NCBI GenBank assembly: GCA_017388175.1
Contig: JAFOTD010000020.1
Location: 1-38,738 of the forward strand
Origin: Clostridia bacterium
GTDB taxonomy: Bacteria; Bacillota; Clostridia; Christensenellales; CAG-138
Direction: 5' to 3'
Length of the DNA stretch: 38,738 nt
The notes beneath the pieces were generated by a model that had not been told where the DNA came from, searched no databases, and worked only from the letters and a program-made list of their open reading frames with translations. A program made the position numbers and the translations under genes. Of this stretch, positions 32,035 to 38,738 are shown one piece after another. Each line of letters starts with the position of its first letter. Within the stretch, counting starts at the first letter, position 1.

Positions 32035-33477
32035 ATGAAACGAAAGCAAAAACTGCATCTGCTGCTCGGTCTCGTACTCGTCGGCGCGCTGGCGGCGACG
32101 GCGGCGATCGCGTTCTGGGCCGTCGAATCCTCGCGCACGTCGCGGTTTGAAACGCAGGCGCTGCGCGCGGCGGAGGCGGGGGACTGGGACGCTGCCTATG
32201 CCTACGCCGAAAAAGCGGAGGCCGAGGGCGCGATGAACGCGTCGAGCGCGGTCTCCTATAAGCGCGCGGAAGCGGCGCTCAAAGAGGGCAATTTTGCCGA
32301 GGCGGAGCAGATCTTTGCTTCGATCGGCGCGTATCGCGACGCAAAGGACCGCGTAAAGGAATGCCGGTATCGGATCGCGGTTGCGCTGGAGGGCGCGGGC
32401 GATTTCGAGGGCGCAAGGGACGCGTTCTGGGCGCTCGTGCCGTACGGCGATTCGCAGGATCGCTATAACGCCTGCTGCTATCGGATCGCAACGGATCTGC
32501 AGGAAAGCGGGAACCTCGAGGACGCGTTTGAGGCGTTTTCGGAGCTGATTCCGTACGCCGACAGCGAGGAACGCGCAAAGGCGATCGCGGTTGAAATCAC
32601 CGGTCAGAGCAATCCGGAAGAGGCGCTTTCGACGATGATCGGCGCGACGGAGGAGCAGGAAGCGAAAAAAGAGGAGCTGCGGGAACTGCGCGCGTCGATG
32701 CAGACGGGCCGCATCGCGGCGGGCAAGGCGCATATCGTCGTCCTGTTTTCCGACGGACACGCGGAAGCCGTCGGCGACAACAACGCCGGTCAGTGCGACG
32801 TATCCGGGTTTTCAAACCTAAAGGCGGTGGCGGCGGGATACCGGCATTCGCTCGGACTCAAATCGGACGGCACGGTCGTTGCGGCGGGCGATAACGCGTA
32901 CGGACAATGCGACGTCGGCACGTGGACGAACGTGAAAACCGTCGTATGCGGCGCGTTCGACAGCTACGGCGTCCGCGAGGACGGAACGCTGCTGCATGCC
33001 GGCTTTTTCAGCTATGATTTTTCCGGCTGGACGGATCTTGCGTCGATTGCCGTGTCGGAAACCGGCGCGGTCGGCGTGCGCGCCGACGGCACGCTGCTCT
33101 CCACGCGCGCGGCGGATCGCTTCCCCGGAAGCGGCTTCGCAGACGCAGCGCTCACAAACGGTACGGCGTTCGCGCTGAAAGCCGACGGAACGGTGCGCGG
33201 CGCAAACGACGCGCTTTCGTCGTGGACGGAAGTCGCGGTCATCCGGAACAGCGCGACGGTTCTTGTCGGGATTCGCCTGGACGGCAGCATCTTGGCACAC
33301 GCGCTGATGCCCGGCAGCGAGCGTTTTTTGGAGGCGCTTCAAAAAGAAACGGACGTTTCGGAAATCGCGCTTGCCGGGACCTTTGCCCTGATCCGGCACA
33401 GGGACGGCAGACTTTCCGCCTGCGGCGACGTGCCGGCGCAGATCGCCGAGTTTCTGAAAAACGTCCCGTCCGTCTGA
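32035..33477 (+). CDS. Membrane-anchored protein with TPR-like and RCC1-like repeats
   Basis: 480 aa. An N-terminal membrane segment (about 9-29) anchors it. TPR-like helical repeats follow (about 38-190), three with a YxDSxxR-type motif (near 100, 137 and 174). From about 235 a beta-propeller-like part has RCC1-type repeats: two exact GDNxxGQCDV blocks (247-256 and 285-294) and recurring SDGTVVAAG/EDGTLLHAG strands. RCC1-like domains usually bind partners. GGAGGGCGGC precedes ATG. It is third in the MBOAT-DHHW operon, so it may be an adaptor for surface acetylation; that is inference. Confidence 0.85.
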   Translation: MKRKQKLHLLLGLVLVGALAATAAIAFWAVESSRTSRFETQALRAAEAGDWDAAYAYAEKAEAEGAMNASSAVSYKRAEAALKEGNFAEAEQIFASIGAYRDAKDRVKECRYRIAVALEGAGDFEGARDAFWALVPYGDSQDRYNACCYRIATDLQESGNLEDAFEAFSELIPYADSEERAKAIAVEITGQSNPEEALSTMIGATEEQEAKKEELRELRASMQTGRIAAGKAHIVVLFSDGHAEAVGDNNAGQCDVSGFSNLKAVAAGYRHSLGLKSDGTVVAAGDNAYGQCDVGTWTNVKTVVCGAFDSYGVREDGTLLHAGFFSYDFSGWTDLASIAVSETGAVGVRADGTLLSTRAADRFPGSGFADAALTNGTAFALKADGTVRGANDALSSWTEVAVIRNSATVLVGIRLDGSILAHALMPGSERFLEALQKETDVSEIALAGTFALIRHRDGRLSACGDVPAQIAEFLKNVPSV

Positions 33478-33492
33478 TACCGTTTTTGCCTC

Positions 33493-33521
33493 TTGCAACG
33501 CGCAAAAACATGTGTTATAAT
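33493..33521 (+). promoter_or_regulatory. tRNA-Arg promoter
   Basis: TTGCAA (33493-33498), a 17-bp spacer and an extended TGTTATAAT (TATAAT 33516-33521). A GCGCGGG/CCCGCGC hairpin (33531-33551) separates it from the tRNA. Confidence 0.75.
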
Positions 33522-33554
33522 CTTTTCTGCGCGCGGGAGAAACGCCCGCGCCGT

Positions 33555-33631
33555 GTGCCTGTAGCTCAGCTGGATAGAGTGTCAGACTCCGACTCTGAAG
33601 GTCGCACGTTCGAATCGTGTCAGGCACGCCA
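33555..33631 (+). tRNA. tRNA-Arg (CCG)
   Basis: Acceptor arms GTGCCTG / CAGGCAC pair perfectly. D arm is GCTC...GAGT (one wobble). The anticodon arm is TCAGA-CTCCGAC-TCTGA with anticodon CCG, decoding CGG. The T arm is GCACG-TTCGAAT-CGTGT (one wobble). CCA is encoded (33629-33631). It is followed directly by a terminator. Two further copies of its last 21 bases lie downstream. Confidence 0.95.
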
Positions 33632-33670
33632 AACAAAATACCCACCTTTGCGGTGGGTGTTTTGTTTTTG
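33632..33670 (+). terminator. tRNA terminator
   Basis: ACAAAATACCCACC / GGTGGGTGTTTTGT (one wobble) with a 5-nt loop and a TTTTT tail, one base after the tRNA CCA. Confidence 0.85.
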
Positions 33671-33705
33671 CGCTCTATGAGCGCATATTCGAACGTCGTT
33701 CGTAC

Positions 33706-33784
33706 AGACGCCGCAGGCGTCTGCCCGGCATTTCTTCCTCTGATTTGCAATCAGAAGAAATGCCGTATCGTGTCAGGCACGCCA
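33706..33784 (+). other. Two-hairpin unit ending in a tRNA-Arg 3' end, copy 2
   Basis: Hairpin CAGACGCC / GGCGTCTG (33706-33724), then a 12-bp stem CGGCATTTCTTC / GAAGAAATGCCG (33726-33765, inner TGATT/AATCA), then a copy of the tRNA-Arg 3' end with CCA (33764-33784). In that copy two bases differ from the real tRNA near the T loop (CGTATC for CGAATC). A terminator hairpin (33786-33823) follows. It is not a tRNA gene: no acceptor 5' strand or D arm is present. Confidence 0.7.
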
Positions 33785-33785
33785 C

Positions 33786-33823
33786 GTCGTCGCAAGCTTC
33801 GCTTAGCTTGCGGCGACTTTTTT
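33786..33823 (+). terminator. Terminator after tRNA 3' copy 2
   Basis: GTCGTCGCAAGC / GCTTGCGGCGAC stem (one wobble), 8-nt loop and TTTTTT. Its position relative to the tRNA fragment matches that of the true tRNA terminator. Confidence 0.8.
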
Positions 33824-34058
33824 GTTGCACAAACAAGTCATCGCGGCGCTTTGTTCCGCTGCTCCTCCTCACCGCAAAAGATCACGCTCGGTTTGCCTGT
33901 CCACTTCGCTGCGCTTCGTTACAGAGGTGCCGTCGCGCGTTTGATCACGCGTCGCCATGCTCGGTTGTAAACGCCCTCGCGGCGCCTCCGCTGCACTACC
34001 AATCGCTTGCGGTGTGCGCCTGCGGCGCAATTGATAACTTGAACGCAGTGCACATACG

Positions 34059-34135
34059 CGGCAAAGCCGCCTGCTCGGCGCTGCTTCCTATGTCTTGGCA
34101 ATCAGAAGCAGCGCCGTATCGTGTCAAGCACGCCA
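34059..34135 (+). other. Two-hairpin unit ending in a tRNA-Arg 3' end, copy 3
   Basis: GCGGC / GCCGC hairpin (34059-34071), then a 12-bp stem CGGCGCTGCTTC / GAAGCAGCGCCG (34076-34116) with a TTGGCAATCA loop, then a third copy of the tRNA-Arg 3' end (34115-34135) with one acceptor change (AAGCAC for AGGCAC). Stem changes relative to copy 2 are compensated on the other arm. The stretch 33824-34058 between copies holds several small palindromes (GCGCGTTTGATCACGCGTCGC and others) and no gene. Confidence 0.7.
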
Positions 34136-34336
34136 AGAAGCCCCCAATACACTGTGCTTTCGGAATTTCGGTTCTTTGTTGTGCTGACTGCATTGTGACT
34201 ATATTTTCCAAATCGTCAGAACCGTATAGTATTGTCCTTCCGTTTACGATCAAATCGGAGAGCTCTGTTTTGCCGTTTTTGGGTTGCCTGCATTTGACGC
34301 CCGCAGATGTATTGATACAGCGGCGAACGGTGAACA

Positions 34337-34366
34337 TTGACAAGTTATACGATTTCGATGTATTAT
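34337..34366 (+). promoter_or_regulatory. Promoter of the exopolysaccharide locus
   Basis: TTGACA (34337-34342), an 18-bp spacer and TATTAT (34361-34366). It lies about 100 bases before the first gene. No gene is seen in 34136-34460. Confidence 0.7.
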
Positions 34367-34472
34367 ATATAGAAATGTTTTCTGTCATAAAGTACGAAGA
34401 GAATCGATATCTGCAGTGTTTTCGTACGGAGCGGACATAATTGTTTGAAACAGAGAGAAAATGAGGTTCAGG

Positions 34473-35993
34473 ATGAATGAAATGACGCCGAACGGCAATC
34501 AAAATCAGGGCAGCACGTATTCGGAACAAAGCGAATTGCGCAGCAATTCTTCGCGGTATCACAGCGGGATCGACTGGAAGTCGCTTTTCTATTATTTGCT
34601 TGGCAAAATCTATTGGGTTCTGATTGCTGCCGTTCTTTGCGGGGGACTTGCCGGCGGCTATACGAAGCTGTTTGTAAAGCCGGCATACGAAGCTACATCC
34701 AAACTGTACATTGCCGGATCGGAGGATACGATATCCATGTCGGATCTGCAGCTCGGTTCTGTATTGACGGTGGATTATCAGGAAGTTTTCAAGATCGCAG
34801 AGATCCATGAAACCGTGAAGGAGAAGATGCTTTCGGAATATGGCGTGGACAAGCCGAACTATTCGGTGTCCGTCAGCAATCCGAAGGGGTCGCACTTGCT
34901 CTATATCACGGTGAGCTCCGGCAATCCGGAAGAAGCGAAACTGATTGCGGACGCATACTCCGAAGTCGTGCAGACGTATATCGAAAAACAGATGGAGCTT
35001 CGGAAACCGCAGATCCTTGAGAGCGCGCAGATCCCGTTGAAGCCGGTCACGCCGAATATCGGAAGCATCGTCTTGAAAGCGGCAGGGATCGGCGCGTTGG
35101 CGGCGATCGCCGTGCTGGTTTTCCTGTTTTTGTTGGATAACAAGATTCGGACCGGCGAGGATGTGGAAAAAGCGACGGGACTGGCCACATTCGGCATGCT
35201 GCCCAGACAAAGCGCAAAAGCGGATTATTATGAGACGAGACACCGCGGTGAAACGGATAAAAAAACGCATATTGCGGAGATCAGACGGGATCTGGCGTTG
35301 GATTACGCAGGGGACGAGGTGATCAACGCAATCTGTTCCAACATTGCATTCGCCGGGAAGAAGATCAAGCGAATTGCGATCACGAGCCAAAACACAGATA
35401 ACGGCAAAACATATCTGGCGATCCGAATCGCTCGCGGGATGACAAAGCGGGGGAAGGCGGTTCTTCTGATCGACGGAGACCTGAGAAAATCGGTCCTGGT
35501 CAATCGGTACGGTATCACGCACACCAAGGAGGGGCTTTCTCATTATCTGTCGGGACAGGCCGAGCTTGACCGTGTAATCTATCAGACCAATATTCCGAAT
35601 CTGTATCTGCTGCCGGTGGGCAAGCTGGTACAGTCGCCGCTGTCTCTTCTGACGTCGGAAGAATTCGACCGGCTCATGGAGGATGCGGGAAGAGAGTTCG
35701 ATGCGGTGATCGTCGATACACCGCCTGTCGGCGCGGTGATCGACGCTGCGGAGATTGCGAAACGCTGTGACGGAAGCATCCTGGTCCTTCCGTATAATAA
35801 GATCACCAGGGATGGCCTGAAAAAGCTTGTACGGACGATGGAACAGACACGGACGCCCGTGATCGGCTGTATCATAAACAACGTGACCATGAATAAGTTG
35901 GACCGGAAACGGTACGATTACGGATACGGTTACGGGTATTACGAATACGGAAGCGCTGAAAAGAGAAACAGAAAAAGCGGGAAACGGCGCTGA
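34473..35993 (+). CDS. Wzz-BY-kinase fusion (capsule/EPS chain-length regulator)
   Basis: 506 aa from ATG at 34473, chosen because GAGG lies 6-7 bases upstream; ATG at 34461 is the alternative. It has two membrane segments (about 44-63 and 201-221) around a Wzz-type outside domain with a proline-rich approach to the second segment. The C-terminal half is a BY-kinase-type domain: Walker A TSQNTDNGKTY (about 304-314) and A' LLIDGDLRKS, Walker B VIVDTPPVG, and a terminal tyrosine cluster RYDYGYGYGYYEYG. The Walker A loop lacks the usual PGEGKS core (it reads TDNGKT), so catalysis may differ. It controls polymer length and export. Codon use is more A/T-rich than in the operons before it. Confidence 0.9.
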   Translation: MNEMTPNGNQNQGSTYSEQSELRSNSSRYHSGIDWKSLFYYLLGKIYWVLIAAVLCGGLAGGYTKLFVKPAYEATSKLYIAGSEDTISMSDLQLGSVLTVDYQEVFKIAEIHETVKEKMLSEYGVDKPNYSVSVSNPKGSHLLYITVSSGNPEEAKLIADAYSEVVQTYIEKQMELRKPQILESAQIPLKPVTPNIGSIVLKAAGIGALAAIAVLVFLFLLDNKIRTGEDVEKATGLATFGMLPRQSAKADYYETRHRGETDKKTHIAEIRRDLALDYAGDEVINAICSNIAFAGKKIKRIAITSQNTDNGKTYLAIRIARGMTKRGKAVLLIDGDLRKSVLVNRYGITHTKEGLSHYLSGQAELDRVIYQTNIPNLYLLPVGKLVQSPLSLLTSEEFDRLMEDAGREFDAVIVDTPPVGAVIDAAEIAKRCDGSILVLPYNKITRDGLKKLVRTMEQTRTPVIGCIINNVTMNKLDRKRYDYGYGYGYYEYGSAEKRNRKSGKRR

Positions 35994-36010
35994 ACCGCAG
36001 GTTCGGAGAA

Positions 36011-36610
36011 ATGTATCAGGCGTTTGTAAAGCGAATCTCAGATATCGTGTTTTCGGCTTTGGGACTTCTTGTACTGTCCCCGCTGTTTCTTTTGATCGCG
36101 ATTCTCGTGCGTTGCACCTCAAAAGGGCCTGCTGTCTTCCGGCAGGAGCGGCTGGGGCGCGATGCGAAGGTTTTCCGGATCTGCAAGTTCCGCACCATGG
36201 CGGAGAATTCGGAACACACCGGATCCGGCGTTTACAGCGATCGGAACGACAGCCGGGTCACAAAGGTCGGCAGGTTCCTGCGGGCGACCTCGCTCGATGA
36301 GCTTCCGCAGCTATGGAATATCCTGCGCGGCGATATGAGCTTTATCGGGCCGCGTCCGCCGCTGACGTATCATCCGTGGCCGATCGACCGATATTCGAAG
36401 GAGCAGCTTCGGATGTTTCGGGTGCGTCCGGGGATCACCGGGTGGGCGCAGGTACACGGCAGACGGGAACTCGAATGGAACGAACGGCTGCGCCTGAACG
36501 TATGGTACGCGGATCACGTTTCGTTTGCTTTGGATCTGAAGATCGTTTTTCTGACCGTCGGCGTCATGCTTTCCGGAAAGGGCAACGAAAACAAGGGCGC
36601 GACGGTTTGA
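36011..36610 (+). CDS. Initiating sugar-phosphate transferase (WcaJ/RfbP type)
   Basis: 199 aa. One N-terminal membrane segment (about 9-32) and the bacterial sugar transferase domain: [72 protein letters not shown]. It links the first sugar-1-phosphate to undecaprenyl phosphate at the inner face of the membrane, starting each repeat unit. GGTTCGGAGAA precedes ATG. It follows the kinase by 17 bases. Confidence 0.95.
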   Translation: MYQAFVKRISDIVFSALGLLVLSPLFLLIAILVRCTSKGPAVFRQERLGRDAKVFRICKFRTMAENSEHTGSGVYSDRNDSRVTKVGRFLRATSLDELPQLWNILRGDMSFIGPRPPLTYHPWPIDRYSKEQLRMFRVRPGITGWAQVHGRRELEWNERLRLNVWYADHVSFALDLKIVFLTVGVMLSGKGNENKGATV

Positions 36611-36632
36611 TCGCAAAACAAGGGAGAGGGCA

Positions 36633-37490
36633 TTGAAGTATATATACATTACAAATCGACAGGAGATTGCCGCAATCGCACAAGGCGCGGGCGTCGATCG
36701 CATCTGCGTGGATATGGAGTATATCGGCAAGGCGCAGCGGCAGAACGGCATGAACACTGCGCTGAACCGGCATTCCTTCGGGGACGTCGCTTCGATCCGT
36801 CGCGTGATCGACCGCTCCGAACTGCTGGTTCGGGTCAATCCGATCCACGACACGCAGGAGGATGGGTATCCGGCCTCCGAAGAGGAGATCGACCGTGTGA
36901 TCAAGGCGGGCGCCGATATCGTCATGCTGCCGTACTATAAAACGGAAGCGGAGGCAAGCCGCTTTCTGGAGGCGGTCGACGGACGGGCGAAAACGATGCT
37001 TCTTCTGGAAACCGCAGAGGCGGCGAAGCTGATCGACGCAGCCGGCGTAACGGATGCGGCGGATGAGATCCATATCGGGCTCAACGATCTGTCCCTGTCG
37101 TATCACGAACGTTTCTTGTTTGAGCCGATGAGCGACGGTACGGTCGAGAAAATCTGCAAAAAGCTCCGTTGCCATGGGAAAACCTACGGGATCGGCGGGA
37201 TCGCCTCGCCCGGGCGCGGGCTCATTCCGGCGGAGATCGTGCTTCGGGAGCATTATCGGCTCGGCTCGACCGGCGCGATCCTTTCGAGAAGCTTCTGCAA
37301 TATTCAGACGATCGGGGATCTCGCTGTCATCGAGGAGCTGTTCTCGCGGGCGATGCGAGGGCTTCGCGCACTTGAAGCGGAATGTGAACAGCGTCTTCGG
37401 GAGCAGGGTCCCGAGGGCAGTTACTTTATGAAAAACAAAGAAGCGCTTGCCCTTGCGGTGCGGCAGGTGCTTTCCGAGATGGACCGGTGA
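36633..37490 (+). CDS. HpcH/HpaI-family aldolase/lyase
   Basis: 285 aa from a TTG start with GGGAGAGGG upstream. TIM-barrel HpcH/HpaI (citrate lyase beta-like) pattern: ICVDMEYIGK, LLVRVNPIHD, ADIVMLPYYKTEAEA (metal-side Glu), LLLETAEAAKLI, EIHIGLNDLSLSYH, GIGGIAS. Enzymes of this group cleave or form C-C bonds with pyruvate or 2-oxoacids. Its place between the initiating transferase and a 2-hydroxyacid dehydrogenase suggests it makes a rare acid building block for the polymer; this is inference. Confidence 0.85.
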   Translation: MKYIYITNRQEIAAIAQGAGVDRICVDMEYIGKAQRQNGMNTALNRHSFGDVASIRRVIDRSELLVRVNPIHDTQEDGYPASEEEIDRVIKAGADIVMLPYYKTEAEASRFLEAVDGRAKTMLLLETAEAAKLIDAAGVTDAADEIHIGLNDLSLSYHERFLFEPMSDGTVEKICKKLRCHGKTYGIGGIASPGRGLIPAEIVLREHYRLGSTGAILSRSFCNIQTIGDLAVIEELFSRAMRGLRALEAECEQRLREQGPEGSYFMKNKEALALAVRQVLSEMDR

Positions 37491-37500
37491 GGAGAAATCG

Positions 37501-38397
37501 GTGAATATTCTGATCACAGGCGCATGGCAATATGCCGAAGAAGCCCTTCCCGCGATACGGGCTATGGGACATGAGATCGCCTTCCTGAAACGGGAAGACG
37601 ACGCCCTGCCATGCCCTGCGACGTGGGTCGAAGGAGTCATCGGCAATCACCTGTTTTCCCATCATCCCATCGAAAGTTTCCCGAAACTCCGGTATGTGCA
37701 GATCACGTCTGCAGGCTTCGACCATGTACCGACGGCATATATGCGTGCGCACGGCATTGCGTTTCGCACAGCGAAGGACGTATACAGCATCCCGATGGCG
37801 GAGTATGCCGTGGGCGGGGTGCTTTGGCTGTATAAACGGATGCGCGCATTTGATGCGAAACAAAGAAGCGCGATCTGGGAAAAGGATCGCTCGCTTATAG
37901 AGCTTTGCGGAAAGACCGTACTGATACTCGGCTGCGGAAGCGTCGGCACGGCGTGCGCAGAGCGGTTCAGAGCCTTCGGCTGCCGCGTGATCGGGCTTGC
38001 GACAAAGGCGCGGGAACACAAAGCTTTTCATGCGATCCGCCCGATCGGTGAGCTCGACGGGATGCTGCCGAATGCGGACGTCGCGGTCCTTGCGCTGCCT
38101 CTGACCGAAGAGACGCGCGGGATTATGGACGCAAGACGGCTTGATCTGATGAATCGGCACGCGATTCTGGTCAACATTTCCCGCGGAGGGATCGTGGATC
38201 AGAACGCGCTGGAAGAACGGATCGACAACATCGGCGGCGCGGTTCTTGACGTATTCGAGCCGGAGCCGCTTCCGGAAAGCAGCCCGCTTTGGACACGGGA
38301 AAACGTCATCGTCACCCCGCACAACAGCTTTGCGGGCGACGGAAACCGGGAACGTCTGAACGGCGTGATCCTGAGAAACCTGAAAGAGATCGGATGA
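37501..38397 (+). CDS. D-isomer-specific 2-hydroxyacid dehydrogenase
   Basis: 298 aa from a GTG start with GGAG upstream (GAGGAGAAATCG); longer in-frame starts lie inside the aldolase gene. NAD site is GCGSVG in VLILGCGSVGTACAERF. The active-site blocks are NISRGGIVD (Arg), FEPEPLP (Glu) and TPHNSFAGD (His). It reduces or oxidises a 2-hydroxy/2-oxo acid. It overlaps the next gene (ATGA) and follows the aldolase by 10 bases, so the two enzymes probably act on one pathway. Confidence 0.9.
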   Translation: MNILITGAWQYAEEALPAIRAMGHEIAFLKREDDALPCPATWVEGVIGNHLFSHHPIESFPKLRYVQITSAGFDHVPTAYMRAHGIAFRTAKDVYSIPMAEYAVGGVLWLYKRMRAFDAKQRSAIWEKDRSLIELCGKTVLILGCGSVGTACAERFRAFGCRVIGLATKAREHKAFHAIRPIGELDGMLPNADVAVLALPLTEETRGIMDARRLDLMNRHAILVNISRGGIVDQNALEERIDNIGGAVLDVFEPEPLPESSPLWTRENVIVTPHNSFAGDGNRERLNGVILRNLKEIG

Positions 38398-38738
38398 AAC
38401 GAGTACTTTTGATTGCAACGGTACAAAGCCATATCGGGCAGTTTCATAAACCGCTGATGAAGCTGCTGAAGGAGCGCGGCTGGGAGATCCATGTTGCCGC
38501 GCGGAACAATCTCGACGAGAAGGACGGACTGGAATTGATCTATCCGGACGCCGTGTTCGACGTACCGTTCTCGCGCTCGCCGTTCAGCCGGAGCAATCTG
38601 AGGGCTTACAAAAAGCTCAAAGCCATCCTGCGGGAGAATCGCTATGACGTGGTGCATTGCAATACGCCCGTCGGCGGCATGCTCGGAAGACTTGCGGCAA
38701 AAAAATACAGAAAGTCCGGCACAAAGGTCTACTATACG
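38394..38738 (+). CDS. Glycosyltransferase, N-terminal part (GT4-like, cut by the window edge)
   Basis: At least 115 codons with no stop before the window end. It begins MKRVLLIATVQSHIGQFHKP and continues LKERGWEIHVAARN and YDVVHCNTPVGGMLGRLAA. The first Rossmann half (donor/acceptor side) of a GT-B, family-4-type glycosyltransferase (EpsD-like) is recognisable. The nucleotide-sugar half is outside the window. Its ATG overlaps the previous stop (ATGA), so it belongs to the same operon. Confidence 0.85.
   Translation, partial: MKRVLLIATVQSHIGQFHKPLMKLLKERGWEIHVAARNNLDEKDGLELIYPDAVFDVPFSRSPFSRSNLRAYKKLKAILRENRYDVVHCNTPVGGMLGRLAAKKYRKSGTKVYYT

Noticed and set aside
33706..33784. A second tRNA gene (the loop TTTGCAA in a 5-bp stem resembles an anticodon arm with TGC).
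   Set aside because: There is no acceptor 5' strand or D arm, and copy 3 does not keep the anticodon-like loop; only the outer stem is conserved.
33745..34440. Open 231-codon plus-strand frame and a 708-codon minus-strand frame (33996-36122).
   Set aside because: The first crosses the hairpin region and has no ribosome site. The second lies opposite the BY-kinase gene and has shadow-like composition.

Overview
The window looks like a chromosomal segment of an uncultured, G+C-rich member of the Clostridia (Bacillota). This is inferred from gene content and signals, not from a marker-gene search. Consensus sigma-A promoters, strong AGGAGG-type ribosome sites, several TTG starts, a teichoic-acid-type glycerophosphotransferase domain, a Wzz/BY-kinase capsule locus and abundant short intergenic repeats all fit a monoderm Clostridia genome. 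No phage, transposase, CRISPR or integrase gene is visible.

Layout. 1-700: two direct copies of a repeat of about 163 bp, an operator-like cluster of TGCGACA heptamers, and a strong promoter. 699-2235: a small unknown protein and a DUF2207-like membrane protein. 2291-3511 (-): tyrS. 3703-6191 (+): compact set of S24/S26-type peptidase, C_GCAxxG_C_C redox protein, flavodoxin-like reductase and HD hydrolase. 6236-7137 (-): LOG-family protein and a small unknown. 7410-8468 (-): MtnA/eIF-2B-like isomerase. 8608-9384: lipoprotein with two cystatin-like domains. 9615-11276: SDR plus SPFH protein. 11280-11744 (-) YbaK-type deacylase, divergent from a ThrE-type exporter (11876-13231). 13357-15987: GT2-TagF fusion. 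16524-19936 (-): GT8-PlsC fusion, GT8 and PlsC in one overlapping operon. 20666-24625 (-): hypB, a large Fe-S/FAD oxidoreductase and hypA. 24709-25765 (-): Ogt and a lamin-tail-domain membrane protein. 25852-28487: glpK and an Ldh-family dehydrogenase. 28800-29050: an A+T-rich 19-bp tandem array. 29206-33477: MBOAT, DHHW protein and TPR/RCC1 protein, probably cell-surface O-acetylation. 33555-33631: tRNA-Arg(CCG), followed by a hairpin-rich region with two further copies of the tRNA 3' end. 34473-38738: start of an exopolysaccharide locus (BY-kinase, initiating sugar transferase, HpcH/HpaI aldolase, 2-hydroxyacid dehydrogenase, glycosyltransferase cut by the window edge).

Themes. Much of the window builds the cell surface: three loci (13-20 kb, 29-33.5 kb, 34.5 kb onward) carry glycosyl-, acyl-, acetyl- and phosphosugar transferases. 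The least explained items are the tandem cystatin-like lipoprotein, the GT8-acyltransferase fusion, the hyp genes wrapped around an oxidoreductase with no hydrogenase nearby, the alternating-complement 19-bp array, and the repeated tRNA 3' ends carrying hairpins with compensatory base changes.
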